The translations under genes and the position numbers were made by a program. A stretch of DNA of 64,000 nt, taken from the NCBI RefSeq assembly GCF_022458985.1, contig NC_061786.1:3209501-3273500 (forward strand), given 5' to 3'. Source of the DNA: Mugil cephalus. Its lineage: Eukaryota; Chordata; Actinopteri; Mugiliformes; Mugilidae. Positions 1 through 13,100 of the stretch are shown in pieces (position 1 is the stretch's first letter; every line of letters begins with the position of its first letter). Under the pieces are notes generated by a model, which saw only the letters and a program-made list of their open reading frames with translations, ran no database searches and was not told the DNA's origin.

Positions 1-99
1 CTTAAGTTTTGATTTGAATATATAATATTTAAGACCAACTCATCAGCCACCGGACAGCTACTTTCCTGGGAGCGTAGAGACCATGTGGACATATACACA

Positions 100-105
100 T
101 TTATT
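100..105 (-). terminator. Candidate polyadenylation signal of the class C GPCR gene
   Basis: AATAAA on the minus strand, about 275 bp beyond the stop codon at 378. It would give a short 3' UTR. No other canonical hexamer was noted between it and the stop. Confidence 0.4.
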
Positions 106-377
106 AGGTTCTTAAATGAGAAGGTTAAAAGGAGAACCTTAAAATCTGCTCTAAACTGAATAGAAAGCTAATGAAGAGAGGCCAGCACTAGTGTAATGTG
201 ACCAAATCTGGATGACCCGGTGCTGCAGCAGTCTGAACCATCTGAAAGCCATGGGATATTTTCTTGGGCAACCCCGACAAAAGGATGTGTTGGACTTAGC
301 TCAGGTCTAGTCAAGCTATCTGTGGTGTGACAGTGGAAAACAGGTACTTTTGTGCAATTAACTGTTACCAGGGAGAA

Positions 378-3300
378 TTATGATTTCACCACAGCAATGC
401 CTTTATTCTCATAATGCTTCTTTATGTAGTCAGTAATGGCATTCTGATCATTGAGTTCTTTCCTGAAGAGCATGATGTAACACTTGGGGGCCAAGTGACA
501 GCCCAGGATACTGAAACAGGAAATAAGAATGGCTGCAGCTTGAATAGCTGGCGTGTACTTCCCTTTCAAAGTGAGATAAAGTGGGAGGAAGATAAGCCAA
601 ATGATTAAAAACAGCAGCATACTGATGGTGATTAAAGCTGCATTTTTATATAAATCCGGCAACTGTCTACCTTTGTAAGCAAAGATGAAACAAATAAGTC
701 CCAAGAAAGCGTTATAGGCTACCATGGACATGAAGAACGTTTGGTCTGACGTACATTGGTGCAGGATTGTTCTATCTGTTTCCTCCTCATGAACATATGG
801 TGGTTCTAAGACCAGCCATAACACAGACAAGATTACCTGGCCCCCAGTGACAGTGACCACCACAGCCAAAGGCTGATTAATCTTCTTCATCCAGGACTCT
901 ACTGTCAGGCCAAAGTTGAAAGCCACCCATATCTGAAGCAAGTTGGCCAGAATGCAGGACATGCAGAGGGAAAAGGCAATGCCAAAGCCAGGTAGGCATA
1001 CCATGCAAGATTCCCGAGTGGGTTTGCCCATGAAGCTAAATATAAAGCTGAAGCCGGCGAACAGGGACAAAAGCTCCACGCAGCACAAGTACCCTCCAAC
1101 CGCCTTCACAACAGGAGTTTTAAAATGGATTCCAAACACAACAACAAACACAGTGGTAACAACTATACCAACCGATGCCGAACAACACAAAATGATGGAG
1201 AAGGCATCTGACCAACGGAGATATTCGTCGTTCTTTTTATGGCAGACCTGTTTGTCAGTTGAATAGTGCTTTTCACCACAGCTCTTACACTCTGCACCTG
1301 TAGGGATGTAAGCAAAGACAAGCAATTATGTGTGAGGACAGAAAGAACTACGTTGTTGCTTATTCATCCTGAAGAATAAACTTTTGAGAAAGATCACCTG
1401 AGAACAGCACGGTCATGAGCCAAGAAGTCAAGCAGTATTTGCAAAAGTATGCAAAACTGAATTGGCACATCATATTTAATGTGGCATTAATGAATACAGG
1501 AGTTTAAATCTTTACCGTGTAGTCCTTTTAACTTGTAATAACAGCAAAGACATCTATTACCCCAAATGTAATTTAGAATTCCATGGCTTTCGCAACACTT
1601 GATGTGAACAATTTTATCATGGTTCATTGAATTCAACGGTGCAAGAGTAAGTTTGGTTATAACACACATGGTGGCAGTATCATCAAAGACACATCCTCAT
1701 CTAAGTTTCGTAACTGTATGAAAGTTATTAGAGGGAAGTGGGTGGATGAAAAAGTGTTATATTGAAAATAATTTCAACAGATTACAAACTGGCATCTAAA
1801 CATTTTCTCAAAGGCTGACAGTTAGCTCCAGCTGAAATACAGAATCTAAATTTTGGATGTACAACTTCGAAAAATACTAATATTATGTATAATCACCATC
1901 AAGAACAACTGTTAACTATTTAAAAGTAATTTGTCTGTATTTACTACTTACAAAATCTTGGATATTAAAAACAGAATTGTTATTTTGCTGAAATGATTCA
2001 CCAACCTTTTCCTAACCAGCTATTTTCCTAACATAGTTCCCTGGTACAGTTTTGTGTTATATAATCACTGACAGTTATTGTATTAATTACATAAAGTATT
2101 GCAATTTGTGTCATTTTGAAACTAAGATTATTGTGTCTTAAACCAAAAAAACAAAAAAAACAAAAAAGAAAACAATAGCCATGTTCTGGATTCACGACAT
2201 TTTACTCATAAAAGAAACACTGACTGGTCTTTTATCTAAATTTGACTACAAAAGTGTAAAATCTATGTAAACAGTGTGACATGTATGTTTAAATTTGAAG
2301 ACACTATGTTTGAGTTTGGCATGAAATGTGTTTCTGTCTTAGTTATGATTCACAGCTGATAGCTAGAAGGACTAATATGTCGGAGTCTAAATTCTTATAG
2401 TTTAGCTCAGTATCGAGGCCGAGGCGTTAGTGTTACAGTATCACTTAAGTCTCAGTCTGTCCCCTAAATAAAAGAAACAAAACAGCTTTTTAAACATTAA
2501 AAATAAAAGTAAATGAATAGTATTATTTTAGATCTCAAATTGGTTCGTCTAAATATCTATTTTAACAGTTTGTAAGTACATTTAGTGGTAAACTAAGCTA
2601 CAGGAAGAATTACTTCTCCTTTTTATGCTCTGTTCTAATAACATGGAAGAAAACAGTGGTAAAAGAAAAAAAAAACTTACCGTTACCAGGGGAAATGTGA
2701 TTAGTTTCACATGGAATACATTCCATACAACATTTTTTATTTCCCGTTTTCAACTGAAATCCTGGATCACACGTTTTGGAGCAGTTGTAAGCAGTTACCT
2801 TTGAAAGACACGACCGTCAGTACATGATATTCAAAAATTATTCTGGTAAATAAACTAAATGTAAAAACTGAATCTCACCGTCACAGAATTCATGCTGTCA
2901 TTCAGATGTTCTGGGACACTGATTCTTCCATTTGGGCTGTATTCCCCAATGGTATTTATTTTTGCGCCCTGTTTAGATTCAGACACATTCCAGTACACAA
3001 TGTCATATCCCAAGCTGGGGTCTCCATGATCGTCAAAGAATATTTGTGTGTTGTCCACAGTGAAGTTGACTTTCTGGATTGCCCTGAGAAGCTGTGGAGC
3101 ATAATGCCAACAAAGCCAAATTAATATAAAATTTAAATGTTTGTTTGTTTTTTTATTTTATTTACTTATTTTTGATCCATTCCTAATCAGTTTTTGTGAT
3201 GTGGCACTGTCCCGCTATGGGAACATTCACATGGATGTCAGGACCAAACATTTCCCAGTGGAACACTGTATTATAATGAATCTGTGGTTTTAATGCTGTG

Positions 3301-5491
3301 GCTGATGGGAGTGCATTATGTTGATCTAATATTTCAAAAAGGACATTGTAACTTTTTTTTTTTTCAGGAATATTTCAACCTTTTAAGAAGTGAACTTAGT
3401 CACTGTCTTTATTATTAGATGAAGAATACTTTCAGCTTGTTAAGCAACACACTGTAACCTTTTGGTGGGGGAAGAATTAATTTTCTGATGTGCTACAGGT
3501 TTGAAATTGTGAAGGGTACTGGTACCCAGCCTATCAAATGTAGATGGAGCTTACATATTGGGACATGCTGCTGTTTACCGATCTGTTATAGCTGGTCTAC
3601 TGACACTGAATCTGTGCATCTGTGCAATGGCTAATTTCAAATTGTAACACCATTCAAAGTTCTTCTCCTCTCTATTGGCTGCTTAGTGTGTCACAGTGCA
3701 TTTTGGATCCTCTTCCTCTTTCGGTGACAATGGTGTAAATAAATAAATACTCCTTTCACAGCACAGAGACTTTCTAAATTGGAAGCCAACTACTAGTAGC
3801 CAAACACTTGATGGAGCAAGAAACAAGGGAGTCTAAAAAACCTAACCCCACCTAAAGTACTTGTCGCACAAGCAATGCAACTTTATGTCAGCAAGATATT
3901 TGCTCTGTACCTCAAAGGCAGTGAAGTTGGAGTGACGTTGGCACTGTTGGTGATTACATTTTAGCAAGTCTTTGAGACCCTCAACAATGACGTTGACAGC
4001 TAAATAGACGCTGTAGGACTCATCTTGGTCAATGTAAGAGGTTAAGCAGCTTAGGTTCAGACATGTCCCTGATCCCATTTGGTCGTTGGTCAGCGAGCAG
4101 TTCTTTCTTCTGTCCTCCTCAGACTGATTTGGGCAAAGTGTAATTCCAGATTGGAAACTGGTACTGTTTGTTCCATTAAACAGTGAGGTGACGTAGTCTT
4201 CAAAACCGGGCACCTCGTGCTTCTTGAAGATAAATCCGAAAACTTGCCCAGCCAACTGAATGTCAGGCAATGAAGAGACCTTTGCAGAATTGGACCATGT
4301 ATCACTGGCAATCCAAGTTCTATTGAGTTTTTCTTTAATTGCTTCTTGTATTATGATTTCAACGTTGGTGTCCTTTGTGAACATGATAATGACCTCAGCT
4401 GAGGAGTTTGCAATCTTTCCCATTAGGTCTTCCAGCTCTTCACGGGTAGACGTTTTGTTTTGGTCAAAGTCACCTTTCAAAATCTCAACAAAGTCAATGC
4501 AGATATGTCTGTCATTGAAGTAGCTCACAAGGCTATCACTTCCATACTTCCCATACTCATCACTACTTCCCACAATGGCCACTGATTTCCAGTTAAATTC
4601 ATCCACTAGTTTAGCAATGCCCAGGGTCTGATGTTTATCACTGGGTACTGTTCGCAGGAAAGTGGGAAACTTTAACTTTCTGCTGAGCAGCTCACTGGTT
4701 GATGCAAAACTAATCTGCAAAAGACAGGAGCAAAGTTATAAAATGGTTCTGCACATATTTTGCATAATTGTATTTCCAAAGAAGATTTGATTTCGTTCTG
4801 ATCCAACCCTGACATTTTATGTGTGTTTCTGACTGTAGTTAGAAGGACAATGTCAAATATAGGAAAGACAAACCTGGGGAACTGATGACAGAGCAAGAAT
4901 TCGTGCAACAGCTATTGATACTTCAGAATACCTTTCGCCAATCACTGCCTTGGTTTCGGGTTCAGCAAAGGCAGACTGAATCATTTCAGGCAGTAAACAG
5001 CTCTGAGGGTCTGACTGGTTCTTCAGCAGCTGGAGCGCTGCTTTGATGGCAAGGCTGACATCTCCACAAGTGTCATAGATATCATATCCTAGGGTGATAT
5101 TGGGTAAATCCCTGGGTGTGCGCTGGTTTATTTTGGTAATGGCATATATCATCACATGGGTGCGTAGGAACATTTGAATATCAAACCTGCAAAAATAAGT
5201 AAATAAATAAAAGACAGATAGCCCATGACATTTTCAAATTATTATCATAATTTCATATTTTTGTTAAGGTTGCACTTACCTACTACAGGTAATCACCACT
5301 TCAGGCCCTTCGCTTCTGTTGCTTTGTAAGTGAATAGGGAAAAGTCCTCCAATGATGATGTCACCAGCAGAGTATTCATGGAGACTATTCTGTCCAAAAC
5401 ATGAGTGAAATACTCCCAGGCTGCTGATGAATAACCACAGAGAGAAGAACATTGTGGATGTATGTCTGTAAATCACTAGTACGGTATGCAT
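378..5491 (-). CDS. Class C GPCR, GPRC6A-like, six exons, complete
   Basis: Seven-helix receptor with a large extracellular ligand domain, of the family sensing amino acids and cations at the plasma membrane. Joining exons 5491-5280, 5186-4874, 4714-3911, 3091-2879, 2798-2681 and 1297-378 at consensus GT-AG sites gives 2580 nt, 859 residues, with no stop. Order: signal peptide, Venus-flytrap domain (about residues 45-490, with GGLFPIH, LGYDIYDTC, FLRTVPSD and WIASDTWS), nine-Cys linker in exon 5 and the start of exon 6, seven helices in exon 6 (TPVVKAVGG, CFIFAYKGR, PKCYIMLFR) and a short tail. Exon 1 has two in-frame ATGs (5491 and 5452); the second gives a tidier signal peptide. GPRC6A fits best because of the exon 1-2 junction (CSRFDIQMFL). 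An olfactory OlfC/V2R-type assignment is possible. The mammalian GPRC6A locus is elsewhere, so this is probably a fish paralogue. Confidence 0.88.
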
Positions 5492-5537
5492 TCATTTGTT
5501 CTTCTCAAATGTGTGAACTAGTTCCTGGATGGCAGCC

Positions 5538-5544
5538 TTTATAT
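5538..5544 (-). promoter_or_regulatory. Candidate TATA box of the class C GPCR gene
   Basis: On the minus strand this reads ATATAAA. It lies about 47 bp upstream of the first ATG, which would place transcription start near 5510. Position and spacing are the only evidence. Confidence 0.4.
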
Positions 5545-5546
5545 GA

Positions 5547-6302
5547 CTTCCCCTTGTGAAAAATGGGACTGGATCATTTGCATTAAGCAGGTAGAGTCTG
5601 TCACTGCCTCTTATTAACATTTTCAAAACATTGCACAGGCATGGAATCATCCAGGCGCTTTGAATCCCTCATACAAAAGGACTCATTCACAGTTACGTGT
5701 ATTCCATAATGCGATGTCATCCAGCTCAGTTGATAAACTGGTTTAACAAGGGCAGGTTGCTGTATTTGACTGCATTTTGAATAATGTCCAGTTCTGTATA
5801 CAAACCCTGACCTATTCATTCAAAATAAAATAATTTATATTTTGTTTCACCCAGTTTCATACCATTCATTTTGATACCACCGCTACATGTAGATACCATA
5901 TTAAACATGTAAAGAACAAATAAGGTCAAATGCATTTGCATCAAAATGCATCAAAATGTCAACTAAGAAAGAATCACAGGACTTGATTAATTTGCAAAAA
6001 GTCCTGACAATAATGCACCCAATAGTTTATCAAATCAAGTCAAACTTTATTTATATAAACACACACACCCATTTACACACTAAAATTTGTTAATGATACA
6101 TGGCGGGACACTGAGGCGCGTTCCAGCCCCTTGACCACAGGGGCATCACCGCAAAGATCACCCCAACCCAGGCAGAGAGGTGGACTCCATACCTAAGGAC
6201 GAAGGAGCCAAACAGGGACAGGAACAGCCCCAAGTCTGGCAGGCCCCCACCAGGAAACACTGGAGAACTAAGAGTCTAAAACAGCAAACAGTGGTAATAA
6301 AT

Positions 6303-6340
<38 letters not shown>

Positions 6341-7076
6341 AAAGTAAATAAATAAGTTAAAACACCCTTTATCCAGTAAAAATATGTTATAAAAGTAAAA
6401 AAAAATAAACTCTTGGATTTTCAAATCAGTCAATCTAAAACAGTGGAATAAAGGTATTTAAAGGTAGGTATGTAGCCATGTAAAACACTAATAACGTAAA
6501 TAAAAATCAAATGTGATAAAACACAATTAGGAAGAATTAATGTGATAAGTAATGTAAAAACCTGATTAGAAAACATGAGTCTTGAGCCTCCTTTTAAAAC
6601 AGTATCTGTTCTAATCAAGACATAGTTTAGCTGATTAAAAACACTTTACTTAAAAATAGTAAGTTGGAAACAGGTCTGTAATTAAAAATCTTGGGGTCTG
6701 ACTTACTCTTCTTCAGAAGAGTAATGTTTTGAAGGTAATTTAAAATATTTAAAATCTGTTCCTCAAAGAATTCACAAAATGTTTCTGAAAGTGATGTGGG
6801 AATAGGACCTAAAAGGCAGGCTGGGTGGCTGGGTGCAGTGGTCTGCAAAGTCGTCGATTGATGGTGAGGAAAAGCACTTTGGGTTTTTTATAGTCTTTAA
6901 TGAGAATGCAACTTTAATATTTCATCATATATTTTAACTTGGACAAATAGGATACCCCCATTTAGCTGAATAAGACAAAACTAGTGAGGGTGCTGCTCGC
7001 ACTGATTCTGGATTAAACGTCTCTGGATTGGCCCTCTGCCCGCTCCCCCACGCTTTATGTGCAGTGGGCTAGATCA
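5547..7076. other. Spacer between GPCR and matn3, head to head
   Basis: The GPCR (minus) and matrilin-3 (plus) diverge from this spacer. It holds a degraded LINE (see 6036-6850), a poly-T run at 6306-6336 and otherwise AT-rich sequence without recognisable coding content. Short open frames at 5601-5819 and 6430-6618 show no family resemblance. Confidence 0.6.
6036..6850 (-). mobile_element. Decayed L2-type LINE remnant
   Basis: On the minus strand 6850-6627 translates to a broken reverse-transcriptase segment including FNYRPVSNLLFLSKVF, the fish L2/Rex-type motif NYRPISNLPFLSK, preceded by a LLKKSKSDP-like block. Downstream on the same strand the sequence ends near 6036 in TATATAAATAAAGTTTGA, the tail seen on fish L2-type elements. 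Most of the RT is missing and frames are interrupted. The poly-T run at 6306-6336 lies inside. Confidence 0.6.
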
Positions 7077-7084
7077 TATAAATA
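7077..7084 (+). promoter_or_regulatory. TATA box of matn3
   Basis: TATAAATA lies 85 bp upstream of the chosen ATG (7169), in a locally GC-richer stretch. A start site near 7108 would leave a short 5' UTR of about 60 nt. This favours 7169 as the first ATG of the mRNA. Confidence 0.6.
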
Positions 7085-7168
7085 GGGTGCATTCAGCCGT
7101 AGAAGGTGGACACTCAGACGCCCGGACCACAGAAAACCCTACTTCACGCAGGCAAGGTGACTTCAGTG

Positions 7169-10100
7169 ATGTGGAGACTGGTCTTTTTCTTTGGCGTCCT
7201 GGCACCGGGGACGCTGGGAATTCTCCCGCACGCTCGGTCGCAGCGCACGCGGATTCATTCAGCTGGTCTAAACCCGCGCGTGCCCCCGAAGGTCAAGCCA
7301 ATTTTATATGAGCGATTGGAAGATATTAGATCTGCCGAGCAGGTCTCCGACGATCTGCCGAGTGCTGAAACTTTGCAGGGTGGTGGTTACGGCGTGCGTG
7401 GCTTTCAACAGGCTGGTGCCAACAACTATCTGTCACAGGAAGGACAGAGGACTGACAGTGGAGGTAGGTTTGTGGATGCTATGTGTTATATAGTGTCATG
7501 TGTCTCCATGTGTCATATACATGGCATGCTGTGTGTGATATGTGCCAGCCAGTCTTCTGTTGTCAGTGTTTGTGTCTGTGTGTATTTGCATGTGCCTGTA
7601 TACATGTACCAGATTTTGTCATGATATCCTATTTAAATCACATATTTTCAGATTTTGGTCTTTAGTCTCTTAACACTAATTAACACAGCCTGTGGCTTCC
7701 CAGTTTATAGTTAAAACGGGAACAAAGGTGGGGAAAAGCATGTGCTTAAAGTCATTAAGATTAAGACTTGTGTTCCCCTGTTTAATAATTCATTGTCATC
7801 CCAAAAACTAAATAAATGCACCTGCAAATGTATTAAAATGTCTTTTTTTTTCATTTTTGTTTCATTTTGCAGGAGCAACAGGGTCCAAATGCAGAAATCG
7901 ACCAATAGACCTGGTCTTCATCATAGACAGCTCCCGCAGTGTACGCCCCGCTGAGTTTGAAAAGGCCAAGGAGTTCCTGCAAGACATGGTGGACAGCCTG
8001 GCCATTGGCCTAGATGCCACTCGCGTCGGCCTTGTCAATTACGCCAGCACGGTGCAGATCGAGTTTTTTCTCAAGAAGTACGCCGACAAGTCTTCCCTGA
8101 AGAAGGCGCTGGCCCGCGTTGAGCCCCTCGCTTCAGGCACCATGACGGGCATGGCCATCAAGACGGCCATGGAGAAAGCTTTCACCGTGGAGGCGGGGGC
8201 CCGAGCTGGTTCAGCGAGCATCGCCAAGGTGGCCATCATCGTGACAGACGGGAGGCCCCAGGACAGGGTGGAGGAAGTGTCAGCGGCGGCACGAGCGTCT
8301 GGCATCGAGATCTATGCAGTGGGAGTAGACAGAGCTGATATGGCTTCCCTCCGGCTCATGGCCAGCCAACCACTGGATGACCATGTCTTCTATGTGGAGA
8401 CTTACGGTGTCATAGAGAAGCTCACTTCCAAATTTAGGGAAACCTTGTGCGGTAAGGATGATGATAATGGGAGCGCAGATGTTCCAATAGATGCCGGAAT
8501 TGATGATTACAATCTAGACCTAGATGGCAGGAAGCACAATAATGGATTAAATAATGAAAGTGACGATAAAGGAAACAACGGTATGTCAGATCTGTTTCTA
8601 TTCACCTGTGATGATATGGGCAGCACCATACAGGGAGTCTCCACTTTAAAGGCACTGGTCCTCTTCTTTGGTCTTAAGAACAAGGGCAAGGTAACAAGGG
8701 ATTTACCATCACTTGTTCTGTGCAGGTTTCCTACAAAAAAGTGCAAAGTGCATTAATGCATTCAGCATTAAACATGAATTATTAGTTATATACTAACCAA
8801 CATAAAGAAGAAGACAAACCTCTGATCACTAGTTGATCTGCTCATTCAAATCTACACACCTGAATCCTTTAAAATGGTTGAAACCCAACATGATGCTGTC
8901 TATACTTTTCACAGTGAGCGCTCCGCAGCTTGATCTTCACTCGCTGCACTGCATTCTGTGCCTTAGGCTGCATGCCCTGCTCAGTTACCTGAAGTTGTGC
9001 TATGCTGGTCCCCTGTTTTGGCTTCTACAGTGTCTCACAGAACATTAACAGCCATTTATCATGCAAGCAACTGGATTAACATAACATAAAGGTTAACTTT
9101 GGCTAAAATGTATTTTTGGATACAGATTGGCTCAGTTTTGGGGGGTGAATTTGATTATTTGCTTTTCTTCCAAGATTTAGATGATACAGTTTCACACCCA
9201 CATCCTACTCAGTATGAAGCTAGACTCAGCAGTCCATTAGCTTAGCATAGCTCACACAGCTTACTTGGCTCTGTCCAAACCTTTAAACCAGCACCTTTAA
9301 AGTTTAATAGGCTCACGTAGTCCGTTTTACAAACGACAACTCTACTGTAGTATAATGACTAACATGTAGAGAAAAGGGACAAGTGATGTGAATTGTTCAC
9401 ACATTTTTGCTAACTGTACATCCAGCCCATTTACTCATGTCGTGGCAAATTTGTGTGACATCAGAGACTGGAATGGTTTTAAATCAAAGGTGCATTTAGA
9501 AGACTTTGTCGTCTGCGTAGAACCCAAAACATCTCAGTAGGATTTTTTTGTTTTTACTAATATTTTCCATTCCCTCGCAGCGTCTTTTGATGCACCTTGC
9601 AAAATGTATATACATTCCTATTTGTACAGGGAGGTTGACTGAAAATTGTCACATTCCAGTGCTGAAGCATTTGGGACTTATGAACCCTGAGTGTGAAGTT
9701 TTTCAGTGAATGAATCCAGTAGTCTGATTAGCAGTCTTTTCAAGAGTGCACCACCCACAGTTGCATCCAGGACCACAGTCACAGGTTTAGTCATAGCACT
9801 AGCCAGTGCAAGCATACAGTTATGGCTCTATTCTACTAATCAGGGCAAATGCATATAAGGAACTGCTATACTATAGTGGCTGTGAAGTACAGTCCACAAG
9901 TACATATGGGAGGAGATTGGGGTGGATGGTCGGGACAGTCCATCCTGTTTTAAAACTTAAGTAAATGTTTCTCTTAACCTCTGAAGTATTATAGCAGGAC
10001 AATGAAGGTCTTCCAGCTTTACCAAAATATCTATTCTAAGTAAAACCACGATCTAAGCAACTTGTTTTTGTCCTGAGGCATAGCTTGCCAGTAACAACAT

Positions 10101-13100
10101 ATGTGGTTGAAATGGCTGCTAAGAGGGAATGCAAAAGTATTTCAATGAGAAAAAAAAAAACTAAACAATTCCACTGTCTTAGTAAAGTTCCTCTATAAAG
10201 AAAGAGGATTCAGTTTCTCAAATGTCTGGTACCACCTAAGGTTACATTTGCTAATCTTGCAGCATTTTCCCTGTTTTCAAACTTACTGCATGCAAATTGA
10301 ATGGCTTCAAGTCATGCGCGCTAAAAAGCTTGCTTTTAAATGACAGTTTGAGGAGTGACTTCAACCATCCTCTGTGTTTCACTGAGTTCAACTTCTGTCT
10401 CACCACAGCAATGGTGACAGTACTGAAAACGTGTAAAGACTCTGAAAGAGTATTGCCTTCAGTAGATGTTTTGTTCGGATTTTATGTGTTTGACAGGTTA
10501 CGTACATTGAACAACATGTGTAACAACTGAATATGCCTCTTTTCCCCAAATAACCCCAACACAAAACACTATGAATCACCAATAATCACCTGTAGTTGAA
10601 GCACAGAGATTATCCAGACTAACCTGCATGCATCACATTGCATTCATTTTACATTTTACTGACATTGAATTAACCAGAAATCATTGATTTCAGTAGCCTT
10701 ACTATAAGCCAATCAGACGCTGGAGTGTTTCTTTTCAGGTTCTGATGCATGTCTTCAGGGACACGATTGCCAGCATATCTGTGTCAGCAGTGGCAGTTCA
10801 TACACCTGCAAGTGTCGCTCAGGCTACATCTTGAACCCAGACATGAAAACATGCTCACGTAAGTATCTTTGTCATTATTTTTATATCCATTGTATCACTG
10901 TCCAAAATACACAGTGTGGGTTTTGGAAATGATTGAATTACTACTGACAAAAAATTAGGAATGGGTAAAATTATAGTTTGACTGGATCTGGCTTAATCTT
11001 AATCTGAAAATATTTAAGTAAGAATTTCAAATAGAACTTTGAAATCCCAAGTTCATAAGCTGTTGAAACCCAAACTCAAGCTGATTAGGCACTTTGTGTT
11101 GTCGACTCACCACATACCATCTCTTGTTACTAATGTTTTGGGTTGGCCTAAATAGATTACAGCAGACACTGTTCAGCACAAAGCCTGAACTGAGAGTCCG
11201 GGCTGATGAATGGGACGAGCGCTAAGGGTTCACAAGGCCTCCTTAACTGTTATCTCAACACTGTAAACTGCATCAGTCAGATGTGGTAGTGTCTCTTTTC
11301 AGGATCAGATGTGTGTGCCCAGGGTCATGACTGCCAGCACATTTGTATCAACAGTGGGGACTCATACATCTGCCAGTGTCACACGGGCTATGTGTTGAAT
11401 GTGGATCATAAAACATGCTCACGTAAGAACATGAATTTTCTCAGTAGAATATATTTTCCGCTTTTGAGACAAATGCCTTTATTGGTTTTCATAGAGAAGT
11501 TAAGGCATGACATGATCATAACACCTAGAAGGGCATAAATGAACAGAAGACAATGTAACTTGTAACTATAGTTCTTAAAGTTTGACTTCAGTAACATTTT
11601 ATAGAGTCAGGTGAGCTCTCATATCTGAGTTGAGCCACTGACACAGATCAGTCATATGCTAGTTGAGAAACTACCAAGACACACAGAATGACTAAGAAGT
11701 GATGCAATAGAGCCACAAAACATCATAACTTTGCTACAAAGAAACACAAAGCCATAAGCCATACACAGTTTTATTTTGGAGGTGCGTTTACAAAAATGTT
11801 TGTGAAACTAAGCTACGGCGAAGGGGCAAATACATGTAGATGGTTATAGAAGTCTCACGCTTGCCTTGCATCATAGATATAACTTATTTGATTAGCTTCT
11901 TGAAATATGCAGTCCGGCTTTGTAGACGTAGAAGTATTTCTTTTCAGGTTCAGACATATGTGCCCATGGACACGATTGCCAGCACATTTGTGTCAGCAGT
12001 GATGACTCGTACACCTGCAAATGTCGAGTGGGATATGAGTTGAATGCAGACCAGAAAACATGCTCACGTAAGAACGACAACAGCTTTGTTGTCAGTTTTT
12101 TTTTGTCTTCTATTTTGCATGACTGAGAGGAGTTGCTTCATTTATATGCACTTTAAAAGAAACCACTGCCAGCCAGAAGCTCCATAATGACTTCCACAAT
12201 AAGACCTGTTAGTCAGAGTTTTTCTTTTCAGGTTTGGGTACCTGTTCCCAGGGGCATGACTGCCAACATATGTGTCTCAGCACTGGTGATTCATACGTCT
12301 GCGAGTGTCAGACTGGATATGTTTTGAATGCAGACCAGAAAACATGTTCACGTAAGAGGCTGAACCTTTCTAGCAGTTTTGATGTCGGACACAGATATCC
12401 ACAGACTGTATGCTTTTAGATGCACACAATCAGTAGAAACACATTGCAGCTGTTAGATTATTTTGCATAACTGCCCTGAAGCCTACTGCTTGGAATAAAA
12501 AACACTCTATCTTTGTGGTTATTCTATAAATGGGGAACTGATAGGTTGTTGATCCCAGCTACAGACGGTTACATATAGAAATATCTCTTTGCAGAATTGG
12601 ACACATGTTCCCAGGGGCATGACTGCCAACACATTTGTGTCAAAAATGGGGACTCTTATGTCTGCAAATGGAGAAAAAGGGCTTTGTGTTGAATGCAGTC
12701 GGAACTTTTTTAAACTAATGTTTAAGCAGTTCTCTTTTGTTTTGTGTGGATTTGGAAGCGTGGAGTGTATGGATCAAGATTATCTGCAAGAAACGTACTA
12801 AAACAGCTGCGAAATAGAAAATAGCTGTGAAATAGAGGCTCTACTGGGTGCTTTTCGGTTGGCTGAAAGTTAACAGTTGATCAGCTTGCTGAGCTTGCTT
12901 TAACCTTTTAGTTGGATGTTAGTCTGTGGGTGCCCTCTGTATCAGCATTGTCTTTTATGCAGTCAGGCGTGGCACATGTTTCAGTACATTGTAGTATAGC
13001 ACGCAAGTAGCAATTACTTGTTAAGAGTTCCGCAGACACACCAGTAACACTTCGCTTTTTTAACGTTTACTTAGGTGGCACTCGGCAGCTCAACCTTTGG

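Noticed and set aside
943-1266. Open frame on the plus strand opposite the GPCR helices
   Set aside because: It is antisense to the seven-helix exon, whose minus-strand translation is plainly the real protein.
7106-7168. Upstream extension of the matn3 frame
   Set aside because: It begins at GTG, not ATG, and lies at or before the expected transcription start given the TATA box at 7077. The ATG at 7169 opens a signal peptide.
8039-8305. Minus-strand open frame inside the matn3 VWA exon
   Set aside because: Shadow of the GC-rich VWA coding sequence; no family resemblance.
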